Shown here: positions 1-10,769 of the stretch, in pieces
Layout: each line of letters opens with the position of its first letter
How positions within the stretch are numbered: position 1 is the stretch's first letter
From: Telopea speciosissima
Taxonomy: Eukaryota > Streptophyta > Magnoliopsida > Proteales > Proteaceae
Reading direction: 5' to 3'
Assembly: GCF_018873765.1 (NCBI RefSeq)
Contig: NC_057926.1
Span: 46,801,043 to 46,865,042, forward strand
Length of the DNA: 64,000 nucleotides
Notes under the pieces: model-generated
Databases searched by the model: none
Told to the model about the DNA's origin: nothing
The model's input: the letters and a program-made list of their open reading frames with translations, nothing else
Position numbers and translations under genes: made by a program

Positions 1-121
1 CACACCAATAACTAACAGCGTACTAACACCGTTACTGTAGAGGGGGTGATTTGAGTTTTTAAAAAAACTAGGGGGAGATCTGAGTTACGTCTGAAAACCA
101 AAGGCTGACGTGTAATTTACC
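1..121. mobile_element. MITE family A, copy 1 (cut by window edge)
   Basis: This is the right half of an AT-rich repeat. It ends in TGTAATTTACC and carries the phrases GGGGGTGATTTGAG and CTGAAAACCAAAGG, both shared with the copies at 507-860 and 1533-1745. Its left end lies outside the window. No coding capacity is seen. Confidence 0.6.
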
Positions 122-248
122 AATAATTATATGATTTATAACAATGATTTAGCTACAAACTCTATTTATCCATTGATTTAAATGTTAGTTATCTTCCATT
201 CTTCCCCTGACAACCATATTTGCTTTTGGCTTCCCATACTTGTTTTAG

Positions 249-457
249 GATGGAAAACTGACCAAAGAGATAAGAAAGGTTCAGCTTAAAGATTTTGTTC
301 AGCTAGCTAATGATTTGGCAATCTTTGTCAGATCAACTACAAAGACTATGTATCTGTCAGACATTTCCCTTCTCTATCTACCAACAAAGAAGGGTTACCA
401 TATCCATATTTGCTATTGTGTTTCAAATGGCAACATATTAATGAACCATTTGTCAAG
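249..457 (+). CDS. candidate coding exon, unrecognised protein
   Basis: An open frame follows a good acceptor (pyrimidine-rich stretch, then TTTTAG at 243-248). It starts GAT GGA AAA CTG ACC and runs without a stop to a possible donor (CAAG|GTATCA at 457/458), giving 69 codons plus two bases. The frame stays open to a TAA around 474. It has no ATG at its start, so it would be an internal or terminal exon. The translation has ordinary composition (DGKLTKEIRKVQLKDF, then LANDLAIFVRS, later KKGYHIHICYC). I do not recognise the family and see no partner exon nearby. A chance open frame of this size is possible in this DNA, so treat it as a candidate. Confidence 0.3.
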
Positions 458-506
458 GTATCATGAGATATTATAACCCTACTTTTCTATCGTTGCCTAA
501 AAAAAA

Positions 507-860
507 GGTAAATTATAGATCACCCCCTGATTTTTGAAAAAACTCAAATGTCCCCCTCTATAGTAACGGTGTTAATCTGCTATTAGTTATTGATATGAAA
601 GGACTACTTTACCTTTGTACTAAAACATTAGAATTAAATTTACAGTACTACCCTTCCTTCATCTTCAACATTGGTCACGGGTAGTTTAAGGATTTAAATT
701 TATTTGACTAGCTGACATTATTACTTAACAGCAAAAAACTAACGTTAGCGACTAATTTGTCATTTTGGAGTCTAAATCAGGGGGTGATTTGAGTTTTTTC
801 AAAAATCAGGGGGTGATCTGAATTTCGATTGAAAACCAGGGGATGATCTGTAATTTACCC
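507..860. mobile_element. MITE family A, copy 2 (complete, with TIRs)
   Basis: This 354-bp AT-rich element has terminal inverted repeats: GGTAAATTATAGATCACCCC on the left mirrors GGATGATCTGTAATTTACCC on the right. It has no ORF. It ends 84 bp upstream of the L35 ATG, so it sits in what would be that gene's promoter. I cannot fix the target duplication because both flanks are A/T runs. Confidence 0.75.
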
Positions 861-880
861 TTTATTTTTTAGTGCTCCAT

Positions 881-889
881 TTAGGGTTT
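881..889 (-). promoter_or_regulatory. telo-box (AAACCCTAA) ahead of L35
   Basis: TTAGGGTTT on the plus strand is the reverse complement of the AAACCCTAA telo-box, common in promoters and 5'UTRs of plant ribosomal protein genes. It is 55 bp upstream of the L35 ATG and just past the MITE end. Function is inferred from position only. Confidence 0.45.
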
Positions 890-944
890 CGAACGATAGA
901 AAGCAAGAGTGAGAGAGGGGGAGTAGCAGGGGAGAGCCACAGTC

Positions 945-1316
945 ATGGCGAGGATTAAGGTTCACGAGCTCAGAGGAAAGTCGAAGATAGATCTATTGAA
1001 CCTCTTGAAAGATCTGAAACCAGAACTTGCTCTGCTCCGAATCGCAAAGGTCACTGGTGGTGCACCTAACAAAATTTTCAAGATCAAGGTGGTTAGGCTC
1101 TCAATTGTGCAGGTCTTGATTGTGATCTCACATAAGCAAAAAACGGCTCTGAGGGAAGCCTACAAGAAAAAGAAGTTCCTGCTGCTTGATCTTCATCTGA
1201 AGAAAACTAGAGCCATTAGAAAACGCTTGACTAAGCACCAGGAATCCTTAAAATCACCGCAGGAAGAGAAGCAACAGAGGTACTTCCCAATGAGGAAGTA
1301 TGCCATCAAGGTGTAG
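945..1316 (+). CDS. RPL35: 60S ribosomal protein L35 (uL29), intronless copy
   Basis: The product is a 123-residue cytosolic large-subunit protein, uL29 family, which sits near the ribosomal exit tunnel. The length and both ends match the family: N-terminal [14 protein letters not shown], then [32 protein letters not shown] and C-terminal [11 protein letters not shown]. Plant L35 genes are normally split by introns, but this frame is uninterrupted from ATG to TAG, so a retrocopy is likely. Several normally invariant positions differ, for example NKIFKIK where the family has [15 protein letters not shown] for AQVLTVIS, and SPQEEKQQR near the C-terminus. That suggests relaxed constraint, although no stop or frameshift has arisen. 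No poly(A) tail or flanking duplication is obvious. A retrogene or a young pseudogene are both possible. Confidence 0.8.
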   Translation: MARIKVHELRGKSKIDLLNLLKDLKPELALLRIAKVTGGAPNKIFKIKVVRLSIVQVLIVISHKQKTALREAYKKKKFLLLDLHLKKTRAIRKRLTKHQESLKSPQEEKQQRYFPMRKYAIKV

Positions 1317-1532
1317 GGTAGGACAAATTTAGAATCTGTAACGTTTACTCGAGACAAATGTAGATTGATCGAAGATGGAGAAGGAGAAGATACTGGCTTT
1401 GGCTCCGGTGCCAGTGTTGGAGAAGGTGAAACATTTCAGTCCTTCATCACACTTGATTTTGGGGTTTTTTGCTAAAGTATAATACAGTAAGCTTGACATT
1501 TAAACAAAATTAACTTGTTTACAACATTACTT

Positions 1533-1745
1533 AAGGGTAAAATAGTAACTCTACCCGTAGCTAAGGGTAGTTTAAGGATTTAAAAATATTTACCTTGCTA
1601 ACATCATACCTTAACCGTATAAAACTAACGGTGGGGACTAATTGTAATATAGGACTCTAATACAAGGGGACGGGTGAGTAGTTTCAAATAAGAGGAGGTG
1701 AATTGAGTATCATTCGATTTTCAGGGGGTATCACGTAAATTACCC
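1533..1745. mobile_element. MITE family A, copy 3 (left-truncated)
   Basis: This copy shares GGTAGTTTAAGGATTTAAA and the right end (TTTCAGGGGGT ... GTAAATTACCC) with copy 2. Its left terminal repeat is missing. It lies about 215 bp downstream of the L35 stop, so the same family flanks the gene on both sides. Confidence 0.6.
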
Positions 1746-4400
1746 TAAACAAAAAAAGGCGTACCCAATTCACAAGACTCCTGCCACTACAAGGTATGGG
1801 GAGGGTCATAATAAACACAGCCTTACCTCTGCTTCGCGGAGTCACAATGGAGCCACCTTACCAATTTCCAAATGACAAACATTAACACTAAAATTTCTAG
1901 GCTACATAACCATCCAGAAACTAAAATTTCAAGCAACTGTCTAGGTGATGATGGATTAAAGTATCCATATACATCAGTATAGCCGGAAGGCAATACTGAT
2001 ACAGTACGGTGGAATTGGCAAAAAAAATTATCTTTTCTGAAATTTCAACCGATGCTGGACCGACTCAGCCCTATACCAGACTGATATGGACATATCTGTA
2101 TCGCACCTTCAATACTGATACCTATAACCTCGTACAACCCAGAGCAGCCACCAGGGCCCTCCTCAGATCCTCCCAAGTGATCTTGACAGTAATGTGAAAA
2201 GGAACCTCAGCAAATTCCCATCAGGAAGGAAACCAAAAGCAAAGAAAAAACTGAAGACCTCAGAAAACACAAACTTGTTCCAGCTGAAAATACTCTCATA
2301 GCATGCAGTAGTATGAAAATTTTAGGACAGGGATGAAGCTATATAGCCTCTACACAAAAGTCTTTCCCACTATAATTTTTTAACTATTAACACAAAAACC
2401 AACCCCAAAGACATTCCAACTAGGAATAAAATCCAAAACCAAACCAAAGAATCCACAAACATCACTTTTTGCAGTTGCTAAAGTAATTTGAGCTCTTTGG
2501 GAATGGGCCGAATGGCATAAGAATAACTCTAAATTACACCAAGAATTTAAGCACTACAATGAAGAAGAAGCTTTATACTAGAGATAAAGCCGTTTCCACT
2601 TCCTAGTCTTCTCACAACTGAAGCTGATCAAATAGAATGAGCCACTTATCGGTAGATGTGGGAAGCTGTGCTCATAATGCAAATGAAGCGCCTCAAACTT
2701 AAGATTTAGATTCTTAAAACCTCAATCATGCATTTGTTTATCTTTTGTGAAGAACCCGTCCATCATATTGAGTTTTAACTTCCACCAAAAAAGGTTGGTC
2801 AAGGACAAAGGGAACCATTCAAATGGACATTACAGTTTCAGAGGACTTCAGATTTAGGAGAAACTATCCTATGGAAACAATCAGTTTCTGCAAAGGCTCT
2901 GAAAGAAATTACCCAAAACAGGATGATATCAAATTCTACTCGAGGTTACTGACGCAGAGAAAGCTCGCAAAAGCAATGACAACAAATGATTAATGGTCTT
3001 CCACAACTGAATAAATTGAAATAGAGACAGTAGTAGCAGAATAACTAAAGAAATCCAAACTCAATAAGTGCAGCAAGAACACACTATATAAGGAGGGCGG
3101 GGGGATTGCAACTATAAACTTACACATACTAAAGTATGAAAAAAATATGGCTGATCCAGGTCCTAAGTCGGTCCAAATCCAATTCAGGTAACACACTTAC
3201 AGAAGCAGTTCTATGGGTCCTTGGAATGCAAGATGACATATTGGAAAGAAACCTACAATTTGTATTTCCCTTGCCACCAAACCAAAACAACCCCTCTACC
3301 CCCCCCCCCCCCAAAGGCCATGACCCCTGAGAGTACCACCTCTTACAAGAAGGAAATGTAGACTGGAGGCCAAGGATCTAGCACCCTTGGTATGGAGTCT
3401 AATGTACAGTTTCAGAAACTAGTGGCTGAAGGACCTTCCTCTTCTCTACATACTGATGATGGAAAGAGAATTTCTGTGGGTACACAATAAATTTTTGGGA
3501 CAATCCCATGTTTTGGGAGTTAGGAGGGGAAGCAAGCAACGTACTTTCTGCAGATTGGAAGAACAAAACATCTAACACTCCTAAATTACCTATAGTAACT
3601 GAAAGCACTTGGGAAAAGATTTAGATGCACTTGTAAGACAATCTTCTGAATCATTTTTATATGAATACAACATAAGACATGGATGAAAATCTATTGCCCC
3701 ATCCCAAGCATGAGCAGATCTCAACTCCCTTAAAACGCCAAAAAATCCCAAGGAAGACCATTACCCTCAGTTATCAGACAATTATGCACAGAAACACAAT
3801 TCATCTTAAGAAGGTTATAAAATCTTGTGAATTGAGAATCTAGCACTAAAGGAGAGTTACCCCACCACCAATTTTCTCAAAATCTAATACACCTAGCATC
3901 ACCGACCTCATAACGAATATATGTTGTAAGAAGGAAACAGCCGTCAAATACATAAAGGATAAGAAAACATGATTCTATGAACCATTCCAGAATCCCATTC
4001 CTTGTCCTCCAGCCCATATTTAGATTTTGATGACCATGTGCTATAGGCTATATCTTCCTCCCTCGGAATCTCTGCAACCACTTAGATTAAAGAGCATCAT
4101 TTCTCCTAGGAGCATTTCCAATGGCAACTCTTTTCTTAAATAGACAAACTCACCAGATGACAAAGAAATAGCATAAAATGTCTACGCTTCGAAATGACAA
4201 ACTCTTGTAGCAATTAAAAAAAAGGAACAGTTCCTCTTCTTCGCGTTAATTATGGCCAACACCAGCAACAAAAATTAGCGACTTTAACATCAGCGACCAT
4301 ACAAATGAAACAATCTACAAACCATTCTAGCCCATTAAAAATCCCACCATAAGCATTGTAAGATACACATTTTGTACACGAGCCCATCACATATCAAACA
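1746..4400. other. intergenic; no gene seen
   Basis: I see no gene-like frame here. A decayed tRNA-derived SINE remnant lies at about 1776-1850 (minus sense), recognised by GACTCCTGCC, GGGGAGGGTCATAAT and GCCTTACCTCTGCTT. A 14-C homopolymer lies at 3299-3312. Confidence 0.5.
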
Positions 4401-4596
4401 TTAGCAAATTCATCTCACAATATTATCCCACCAGCAATCCTGAATCATCAATAGATCCACCAACCAGAAGAAAACTTTGGCAACTGATATTGCCATGAAA
4501 TCATAGCAATAGCCAAGGACCTCCACCCCTCCCACTACATATTAAAGATGCCACTATACAACTCGTAAGAGACCATCAAGATATCAAACATTAGCA

Positions 4597-4867
4597 ACTT
4601 CAAGTCACAACATGATCCCACCTGGAATGTCAAACAATCAATAGACCCAACCGACCAGAATATCACAATCCAAAAAGCTCCATTTAAGCTTCTTTCAACA
4701 GAACAGATCATAACAATAGCTGTGAACCTCCACTTCAAGTCACAACATGATCCCACCTAGAATGTCAAACAATCAATAGACCCAACCGACCAGAATATCA
4801 CAATCCAAAAAGCTCTATTTAAGCTTCTTTCAACAGAACAGATCATAACAATAGCTGTGAACCTCCA
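4597..4867. repeat. 135-bp tandem duplication
   Basis: Two nearly identical units, 4597-4731 and 4732-4867, both begin ACTTCAAGTCACAACATGAT and contain CAATCAATAGACCCAACCGA and AAGCTTCTTTCAACAGAACA. A clearly older third copy precedes them at about 4395-4535. The near identity of the last two points to a recent local duplication. Confidence 0.85.
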
Positions 4868-6030
4868 CCCCTTCCACAGTTTCACTTTTGATTAGTCAAC
4901 CAGCCTCCCTAAACCCATTCAGCGGGATTCAGCCCTGCTCCTCTTTAATATACAATTCTAAGCGATCACTAATGTACCTAGAATTGCATCCCACATGCTT
5001 CATTGATCCCACCTTAAACTAATGAATTATCAAAAGGTATTATTCCTCTGTCCTTTGTTAGCTTCAGACTTTTCAGTATGAAGTACCCCACATCAGTTAA
5101 AAGACCTCACATCACTAGAATCAAAATCCAGGTCAACCTTTTCCAACCATTTAAGCTCAGCAGTCCACTAAATCTAGCTCTTCACTTTACCCCAGAATTT
5201 CAAATTCCTGTCATTGACTTCCCATCTTCATTGGTTTCATCCAGTCTCATTAAATCATAGATCATTTTACAAGCATCTACTTTCACCACTTACTTGTTTA
5301 GCCATGTTGACCTCTTAGATCCTTCATCATTAAATACTCCTCACCAGCTGATAGTCTAGTGTCCACCTCCAAGACTAAGAAACACAGGCTACAGGCAATA
5401 AGCAAATACACAATAGAACAATGCCCATGTATGGCTGCAGTCTATCCATCCCTCCTTCTGCTAGCTCATCTACTCAAGCCATTCTCCAACCAAAGCAGAG
5501 GTCCAAGGTGCACTGAGAGACCTGACTCTCATTAAGCTCATCAATCTCCATTATGGCCTCCTGTTTCAAAAATTTGAAACCAGTACCGAAGTTGCTTTGC
5601 AAATTCACTTTGTCGAATCCCAACAGCTCCTAGAATCAAATTAAATTAAGTTTCTCCAGAAAGTAATCTACTAAAAAAATCAAATAACCAAAATTTCACC
5701 AAATGTTAGTACTTTCTACAAAATTATTATCACATTGTGATAATAATGTTGCAACAAGAGTGACCATAACAACCCCCCCCCCCCTTTTTTTTATGTGCGT
5801 GACATAGATAATCACCACAGTTGTCAAGGCATTGTTAGGTGATGCCAAGGTAACACCTAAGCAACAAGGCAGGCCTCGATGCCCAAAATGACTAGTTGCA
5901 TTATCTATCGAGGCACCCAAACCCAAAAGATGATCGAGAGTCGAGAGTTACGAGACATACTTGGAATATGGAAACTAAACATCGAAATATCGAAGCTGGC
6001 AAACATACCTGGAATTTGACATTTGCCCTT
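4868..6030. other. intergenic with a GTTGTCAAGGC-type repeat fragment
   Basis: No gene is seen. Around 5819-5890 there is a fragment of a foldback repeat family recognised by GTTGTCAAGGCA and mirrored copies of TTAGGTGATGCC / CACCTAAGC. Relatives occur near 9400, 44800, 45220, 51900 and 55510. A 14-C run followed by T's lies at about 5767-5791. Confidence 0.4.
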
Positions 6031-6436
6031 TGGTGGAGGGCCAGTAGGGAAAAAGGGAATGTCAGAGTTGCAAAGGGGAAATCGCATAAGAAGAAAAGGG
6101 GGGTGGAGAAGAGTGCACACGCACAGCCACACAGGCTACTCAAACCATAACTCAACTATTCCATTCTGTTCAATCTATCTCCAATAAAAGACTGCTAAAA
6201 ATAAAGACTAACTCTCTAACTAGGAAACTAATTCAAATAAGGAAACTAAGAAGAATTGGGAAACCAAATATCCTACAGAGCTAACAGAGTAAAATAAAGA
6301 AAAAAGACATTATTTTCCCCAAATAAAATAGATTCTTAAAATCCTACTAGATTCAAAAGCTCAAACTGGACTTGGTTCATCTTCGTTTGGATACCCAAAT
6401 GGGTTTGAGTTGGTCCAAGGTAGTGTATCTGCATCA
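6031..6436 (-). repeat. 3' LTR of the TRIM-like element
   Basis: This repeat is 406 bp and matches 7453-7897 over most of its length, for example GCACACGCACAGCCACACAG and GGAAACTAAGAAGAATTGGG. It lacks a stretch of about 30 bp that holds the TATATAAA motif of the other LTR. Confidence 0.85.
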
Positions 6437-6450
6437 ATTCCCCTCCCCCC
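6437..6450 (-). other. polypurine tract of the TRIM-like element
   Basis: On the minus strand this reads GGGGGGAGGGGAAT, directly abutting the TG start of the 3' LTR. That is the expected plus-strand primer position for LTR retrotransposons. Confidence 0.75.
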
Positions 6451-6719
6451 TGTGTTGAGAAAAACTCACCCACGAGTTTTGTAAAACGAGAGAATCAGCA
6501 TCATTCGATCGGCATTGACAAATATAGACTTTGATGGGGCAATGATCCACCGCATCTCATGATCAACCGTCACAATCTTTTGATGGTTGTTAGCGAAAGA
6601 CGTCACTTCGATGGGAATCTGATCGTGGGGTTCAACAACGTCGTTTGCTATAAAAGAGATAAGACTTAAAAGGTAGGGGTATAATAGGAAAATAACGGTA
6701 AAAAAAGAAGTCGTGGATT

Positions 6720-6930
6720 TTGGGGGTTACTGATTTTAGTCTACTACTCCAAAGAGGGAAAACAACAGCAGATGGTGGTTTTGGGGGTTACTGATTGTAG
6801 TCTCCTACTTGGAGTCTACTACTCCAAAGAGGGAAAACAACAGCAGATGGTGAAACGACTTCGAAGGAAGAGTCGTATGCGTGACTTCGAAGGAGGAATC
6901 GTATGTGTGACTTCAAATGAGGAAGTGTAT
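6720..6930. repeat. short tandem repeats inside the TRIM-like element
   Basis: A ~65-bp unit (GGGGGTTACTGATT ... AACAACAGCAGATGGTG) is duplicated at about 6720-6850. It is followed by about four degenerate units built on GACTTCGAAGGAGGAATCGT. No function is evident. Confidence 0.6.
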
Positions 6931-7437
6931 GCGTGACTTTGTAGGAGAAAATCCAGGCAACCAACGACTTCGAAGGAGGAGGACGACTCGCTGAAGGAAG
7001 CTTCGAAACCAGGTATGTTTTGTTTTTTTTTTTGGTCGTTGGCTCACGCTCTCTCTGCTTTTCTTCTATCTCTCTCTTCTTCTTTCTTTGATCTGGGTGC
7101 TGGCTGAACCCTAGAAAGGGGTTTCGATTGAGGCACAGTGGGGGTTGTTGCAGTTGTGGAAAAGGGAGGGGTTTCTGTGGGGATCAAAGGGAGGGTGGAG
7201 TGTAACGGAGGGACGGGTTTTCTCTGCGGGAGATGGTAAAGAAAGAAGACTGTTGCAGTGGTTTTTTTTTTTTTTTTTTTTGGGTTTGCTAATGCAGTGG
7301 GGAAGAAGATGGAAAGGTTAGGGAGATAGGATGCAAGGGGTTTGCTGTTGTTACCACAGGACAGTAATGAGAAAGGTGTCTAGGAAGAAGAAGAATGAGC
7401 TGAAAGAGATTGACAAGAAAGGATAATGGATCCTTCG

Positions 7438-7449
7438 GCTCTGATACCA
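7438..7449 (-). other. primer-binding site of the TRIM-like element
   Basis: Minus-strand TGGTATCAGAGC matches the 3' end complement of initiator methionine tRNA, the usual primer of plant copia-type elements. It lies 3 bases inside the 5' LTR. Confidence 0.8.
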
Positions 7450-7452
7450 AAT

Positions 7453-7897
7453 TGGTGAAGGGACGGTGGGGAAGAAGGGAATATCAGAGTTGCAGGGGGG
7501 AAATCACATAAGAAAAAGGGGGGGGGGGAGAAGAGTGCACACGCACAGCCACACAGGCTACTCAAACCATAACTCAACTATTCCATTCTATTCAATCTAT
7601 CTCCAACGATGGGGAATTACATCATATATAAAGAGAAATAGAAAACTCCTAAAAATAAAGACTACCTCTCTAACTAGGAAACCAATTCAAAAAAGGAAAC
7701 TAAGAAGAATTGGGAAACCAAATATCCTACAAAGCTAACAAAATAAAATAAAGAAAAAAGACATTATTTTCCCCAAATAACATAGATTCTTAAAATCCTA
7801 TTAGATCCAAAAACTCAAACTGGACCTGGTTCATCTTTGTCTGGATACCCAATACCCAAATGGGTTTGGGTCGGTCCAAGGTAATGTATCTGCATCA
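7453..7897 (-). repeat. 5' LTR of the TRIM-like element
   Basis: This repeat is 445 bp. On the minus strand it includes TTTATATATGATG, a likely TATA element for element transcription. It is 39 bp longer than the 3' LTR because of indels. Confidence 0.85.
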
Positions 7898-9980
7898 CCC
7901 TCAGCCTTGCTTTGGTGCCACAATAACAATGGTTACTAACAAGAAATTGATGGCCAACAGATAGCCTAGAATAACTACTTCAGATATCTTGGCTAACTGG
8001 GTGAGAGTCTGAAGAGGATGGAGAGCTGGTCAGATGAAGTGGAAAGGAACTTTTAGAGTGTCACGTGATCAATTCATTCCATTAAAATACAATGGGCACA
8101 AGATGACCAATAATTTATGGAGCTAAAAGCTGAGCAATAAGGAAACAACGCATACATAAAATGACTGCAGCAGAATTAACATGTTGAGATAAATGGCAAC
8201 ACTATGAAGGATATAATTGCAAAATGAAAGCATTCACCAATAGAGGGATTGATTAGGAGTGACACCAATAGAGGGAAAGTTGATTTAGATGTTTTAGCTA
8301 CAAACAAGTGATACAACAGAGACCAATGAACTGATTACACTGCAAATTGTAGGATAAAGGGACATTGGGTTGGTGAGAAAGATGAGAACCTACAAGTTCA
8401 CAGGAAATATGGCCTCACACGTAGGGAATTAAGGAATAGGGTTTCTGCGCAGACCTCAAGCAGTTATGATGTCACCTAATGAGATGTGAGTTGATACGAG
8501 TATTTGCTTAAACTCAAGGTTCGCCCTAGTGTTATCACCTAAAAGTTATGTCTCACACCACATAAGAGTGTGATCCAATTTTATGGCAACAAGTTTTAGG
8601 AAGGATCCACTTACAAACAGCAGACTTGAGGCTCAGAAGAAGGCTGTCAACAATTCTGGTCCATAAAATGACCAGGTGGGATGTCCATAATCAAAAACTA
8701 ATTATCAAGAAAAAGAATTCCATGAACAGCAACACAGTGCCAATTTCAAGGATATAATATTGAAAAATGAAATTACTATTCAAACCTCACCAACAAGAAT
8801 TGAATTCAAGTCATTCAACAGTCAATGCTTCCATAGGCTAAATAAATGCTAACAAGGAGATGACCAATAGAAGCCAACACTAACAAACTATTGCCAAGAG
8901 ACACAGCCATCAATGAAGATATCTAGACAACAATGGCAGTGACAACCAACCACAATAGCCAGTTTGTCCTTTAATCAGTCTTGTGACAGATAATCTGAAC
9001 ACAGGAACCCTAACTCTAAATAAACATCAACACTACTTTTACAAGAACTACTCCTCCTCCCCTTCTTACTCATGCAGCACCACTAAACAAACCAAAGCAA
9101 GGGTTCCTTACTTCCTTATCAAGTTCATGTCTGCAAACAGGAAAAATGAAAATCCTAAATTTAAAAGGATAAAATTTTGTAAAGTTTAAATGATTAAGTT
9201 GCCAAAACCCAATTCACCTCCCAAATAAGTAAAACAAACTAATTCTTACTAAGCTTAAACCCTTAAGGTTCTCATTCAGTATTCAACAACCTAAATGAGA
9301 TGGTTTGCAAACAAAATCAATGTAAGAGAATGTATGAGAGTTTATTACATTCATGCTCCACATCAATGTAAGTTGTTCCTAAACATAATTGTCTAGGCAT
9401 CACCTAGGTGCCTTGTTGGTGTCACCTAGCCACCTTGACAACTATGCTCCAATATCCCTATCTTACGTGCTAGTCCCAAACAAGAGGATGGGGGAGCGCC
9501 TACCAAGATTTTCCTGGAAGACATACAGCAACTTTAACAAGACATCAAGTCGTGTACAAAAAAGGCAGCAACTAACCACTTCTCCTCTAAAACATTGCAA
9601 ACTCCTTTAAGCCTTTCTAGAAGAAGGAAACCTTACAAATGCTATTTGATAAATGGGACAATAAGAGTTTTCCTTGAAATTGGCAGGAATTCATTTAGAA
9701 ATATTAGAATCGCATCACCCTCCCCCCACCCCACAAACATCTTTCAACAAGGAAAATTAGCAGCAAATGGGCTAAATGAGGAGGGATGAAATATACAAAT
9801 CAGATTGTTGACTGCAGGATCCCATTTTTCAGTAGGTTCTCACCTCAGTAAGAATATCATTTATTTTTCCTCTTTTACATCTTCTTTGTTACATTCCTAC
9901 CTTTTACTCCCTAGATACCTACCCATTAGAAGGAATGTACAAATGAAGACTTGCTCCAACTTAAATAGGTGAACTTGAGA
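7898..9980. other. intergenic with an RTE LINE relic
   Basis: No gene is seen. At about 7995-8100 the plus strand reads GQMKWKGTFRVSRDQFIPLK, resembling the end of the RTE reverse transcriptase ORF also present at 31090-31160. A GTTGTCAAGG-type foldback fragment lies at about 9395-9450. Confidence 0.45.
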
Positions 9981-10166
9981 CATGCAAACATTAAAATTGG
10001 TCCATTACTATAAAATACATCACCGACAGTATGCAAAACCATTGACTGAAGCTAGAAGATACAACAACAACAACATGCAAACATTAAAATTGGTCAACTG
10101 CTATACAATACATCACTGACAGTATGCAAAACCATTGACTGAAGCTAGAAGATACAACAACAACTC
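9981..10166. repeat. 93-bp tandem duplication ending in an RTE-type 3' tail
   Basis: Units 9981-10073 and 10074-10166 both start CATGCAAACATTAAAATTGG and end GAAGCTAGAAGATACAACAA. The second runs into CAGCTTTATCCCAACTAACT and GGGGTCGGCTACATGGATCC (to about 10205), the common 3' tail of plant RTE-type elements. Confidence 0.75.
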
Positions 10167-10769
10167 AGCTTTATCCCAACTAACTGGGGTCGGCTACATG
10201 GATCCTTGCCATCCATTCAGCTCTATTCAAGGTCAAACTTGATACAAGGCCTATAAATGACAAAGGTAAATTGAAGAAGAACCACCAATAAAATTTAAAC
10301 CATATAGCATCATCTCCTCACGTCCCTCAACATTAATCGAACAACTAGTTCGAGTACTGAATCAATAAAAGTAATGTCGCTTAAATTACTATCAAGTACA
10401 ATGAGATGTCCTTAAGAACAACACAAAGAAAAGGTACCAACACAAAATCTGTTCTGTTGATAACAATTCTGGAAAAAGTAATGCATAAGTAAATTGTCCT
10501 ACAAGGATCCAAGAAATTAAATCTCATTCATTATCTCCTAAATCCTGGCAGCAAGATAAGACTGATAACTCATAAACTACAGTGAGGAAAGAAAAGGACC
10601 ACATGTCCAGGGAAGCTGAGCGTCTGAATTTAAAAGACATGTAACAGGACAGAAAATTCATTTGACTACACAATATCCGAAAAGCCTCTGCAACAGGCCA
10701 CAAGTATATATACAGGAGAAACAGACCAAATGCAATTGGAGGCCCAGTTATGGTATCCACATTGTACAT

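Larger units (their letters stand above)
6031..7897 (-). mobile_element. small non-autonomous LTR retrotransposon (TRIM/LARD-like)
   Basis: Two direct repeats, 6031-6436 and 7453-7897, flank a ~1.0-kb interior without pol genes. Read on the minus strand, each repeat begins TGATGCAGATACA and ends CACCA. Just inside the 5' LTR is a primer-binding site (TGGTATCAGAGC, 7449-7438), and just before the 3' LTR is a purine-rich tract (6450-6437). Outside flanks are CCCTT and CCCTC, a decayed 5-bp target duplication. The interior holds direct repeats with GACTTCGAAGGAGGA units and a CT-rich leader-like stretch. The element would need enzymes from an autonomous relative. Confidence 0.85.

Noticed and set aside
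5896..6155. Overlapping 84- and 75-codon frames, related to frames at 7380-7738
   Set aside because: They lie in and beside the LTRs of the TRIM-like element and recur only because the LTRs repeat.
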